Source: Oegoconia quadripuncta (lineage: Eukaryota; Arthropoda; Insecta; Lepidoptera; Autostichidae). Taken from it: DNA of 64,000 nucleotides. A program made the position numbers and the translations under genes. The stretch lies in assembly GCA_949316235.1 (NCBI GenBank), contig OX438759.1, positions 14,600,618 through 14,664,617 on the forward strand. Reading direction: 5' to 3'. Below, in pieces: positions 62,449-64,000 of the stretch (the first letter of the stretch is position 1; each line of letters begins with the position of its first letter). The notes under the pieces are model-generated. The model ran no database searches. It was given only the letters and a program-made list of their open reading frames with translations, and was not told the DNA's origin.

Positions 62449-64000
62449 TGTACGTATATTTAGTTACGCATGTGGATGAAAGCTAAGTACCTACTTAGCG
62501 AATATTACAATTCCATTCATTCATGTAACTGTTATTTATTGACTTGAAAACAACCCCGTCGTCGCACGAGCATGCGCGGCTGGCGCAGACAGATGCAGAG
62601 ACAGACTTCATAATACCTATCGTACATGCATGAAAATTCTTTTTTTTTTTAATAAAGCTTTGGCTCGGGATAGTTCTTTATCTGACTAGGGTCTCCGATC
62701 TCGATTCGATATAATCGAAGATCGATCTATAAAATCTCAATATCCGATCTTTCGGATCGATTTTTGCGATTCAGACTGATTTAGATTAGAGATCGTTACA
62801 ATGCAGGTCGACGATCGATCCATCGTGCCGTATTGATCCTCCGTAGTTGTTCATGTGAACGAACTCCGACTCCATTACGGAAGAAAGACCCGAAGACCTG
62901 CCTGAAAGACGATTTTCAGGCACTCGAGATACTTCTACGTATAATATATCGTGAGAACTCGAACATCTTGAATGCATATCAATTTTTGTACTTTTGTTCC
63001 ATGTTTTTTTTTTATGCGTAACGGGTTGGTACTTGACCTCAATCACACCTAGCAGTAGTTCCAAAATAAAAAATACTAACTATAGGTACTTATAACAGAT
63101 CTATCTTTAACCGTCGATTTTCTCTAAGTTTGATCTCGCATTTTTCATGCCGATTTTATTTTATGATTCAAACCGATTCACGTAACATAAAGATACAGAC
63201 TACAGATATACATGCTCTATATTAGCACACTAAAATGAGCATACTCTTGACCTGTTTACATTTGCTTGCAATAAGCATGCTAGTTTTAAGGATACTTCTG
63301 CATGAGCTTGCAAACAATCCTTGCACTTGCTATTTCGTACGCGAACAACTATGGGCGTGACGGAACTGAACTGCATAAAATCATCCTTTTGCATGCAATG
63401 TATAACATCTAAAAAATTGTGAAAGAAAAAGAGAAGAAAAAAATAAAGAAAGGACATGTCCGCGTTTTATATGGAGGGTGGTTTTTTATTCCGAGTAAAT
63501 TCCGACCGGGTTGGTACTACACTGATATTAAAGGTACATAAATGTAGATCGTAAAACCGCTTTAATATGAATTTTGCACACCTCCGTTTTTATAAAATAA
63601 ATTAATGAAATAACTATGGTGAAATTATTTTGCGATGCCATTGGCAACACTGGCGATTATTTACTCCACAAAAAATCGATCACGACGATCAATAAAGCAA
63701 ATCGATTATTAAAACAAAAGAAATTAAAACGATTATTAAGGAAAATATTATAACGCATTTTAATGTAGGACTGAAGTATAAATTCTACATCAAATCGAGC
63801 ACTGAAGGATCGAATTATAAGTTACCGAAATATTTTTTTTTTATTATGACCTGGGTTTCTAGCAAAAATTGTTTTAAACGTCTTAACACTTATATATAAA
63901 ATAATTTTTGTCTATATCTTTATAATTACATTTGATAGATTTGTATGAAATCATACACAAGGATATATACGTAAATAGATTATGATCACACCAATTATAG
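62449..64000. other. Upstream region of the PRP4-like gene
   Basis: The promoter and 5' UTR of the minus-strand gene should lie at the left of this stretch; a GC-rich patch (CGTCGTCGCACGAGCATGCG) sits near 62560. A stretch dense in GATC/CGAT follows (62690-62830), then a 3' fragment of SINE-C (63005-63051) and AT-rich DNA. No gene was recognised on either strand. Confidence 0.5.

Overview
The window is animal nuclear DNA, most likely from a moth or butterfly. It is AT-rich and intron-rich, with GT-AG introns. Its conserved proteins are insect-like: Rab1, a TASK-type two-pore potassium channel closest in remembered sequence to Drosophila Task6, and the fused-type glutamyl-prolyl-tRNA synthetase. 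The repeats (several tRNA-headed SINE families, RTE/CR1/jockey-like LINE tails, small inverted-repeat elements) resemble those of lepidopteran genomes. The order is inferred; no species is assigned.

Layout. 1-1218: an intron and the last exon of an unidentified plus-strand gene. 2537-10885: Rab1 on the plus strand, four coding exons including a 14-nt first exon, plus an intron in the 3' UTR. 11728 to about 15050: Rab1 3' UTR or downstream sequence. About 15400-23900: a gene-free stretch rich in SINEs, LINE tails and inverted-repeat elements. 23989-31775: Task6-like channel on the minus strand, seven coding exons. Two of its introns carry U2 snRNA genes in opposite orientation. 33423-48440: glutamyl half of EPRS on the plus strand, 13 exons with all phases consistent. 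It breaks off at a good splice donor, and no WHEP or prolyl-tRNA synthetase exon follows in the window. One intron holds a 4.1-kb DNA transposon remnant. 51380-62448: a seven-exon minus-strand gene for a protein of about 1,628 residues. It has a long low-complexity N-terminal region with two internal duplications and a PRP4-like kinase domain whose DFG motif reads GFD. 62449-64000: upstream sequence.

The genes form no operon or pathway. Rab1 acts in ER-Golgi transport, the channel at the plasma membrane, EPRS in translation, and U2 in splicing. The PRP4-like protein may relate to splicing only by descent from PRP4 kinase. The items most worth follow-up are the PRP4-like probable pseudokinase, the missing prolyl half of EPRS, the near-identical inverted U2 pair, a small structured retroposon with a 15-bp target duplication, and the transposon with subterminal hexamer arrays. 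All exon joins were made by eye from splice sites, phase and remembered family sequence. No database search or transcript data was available.
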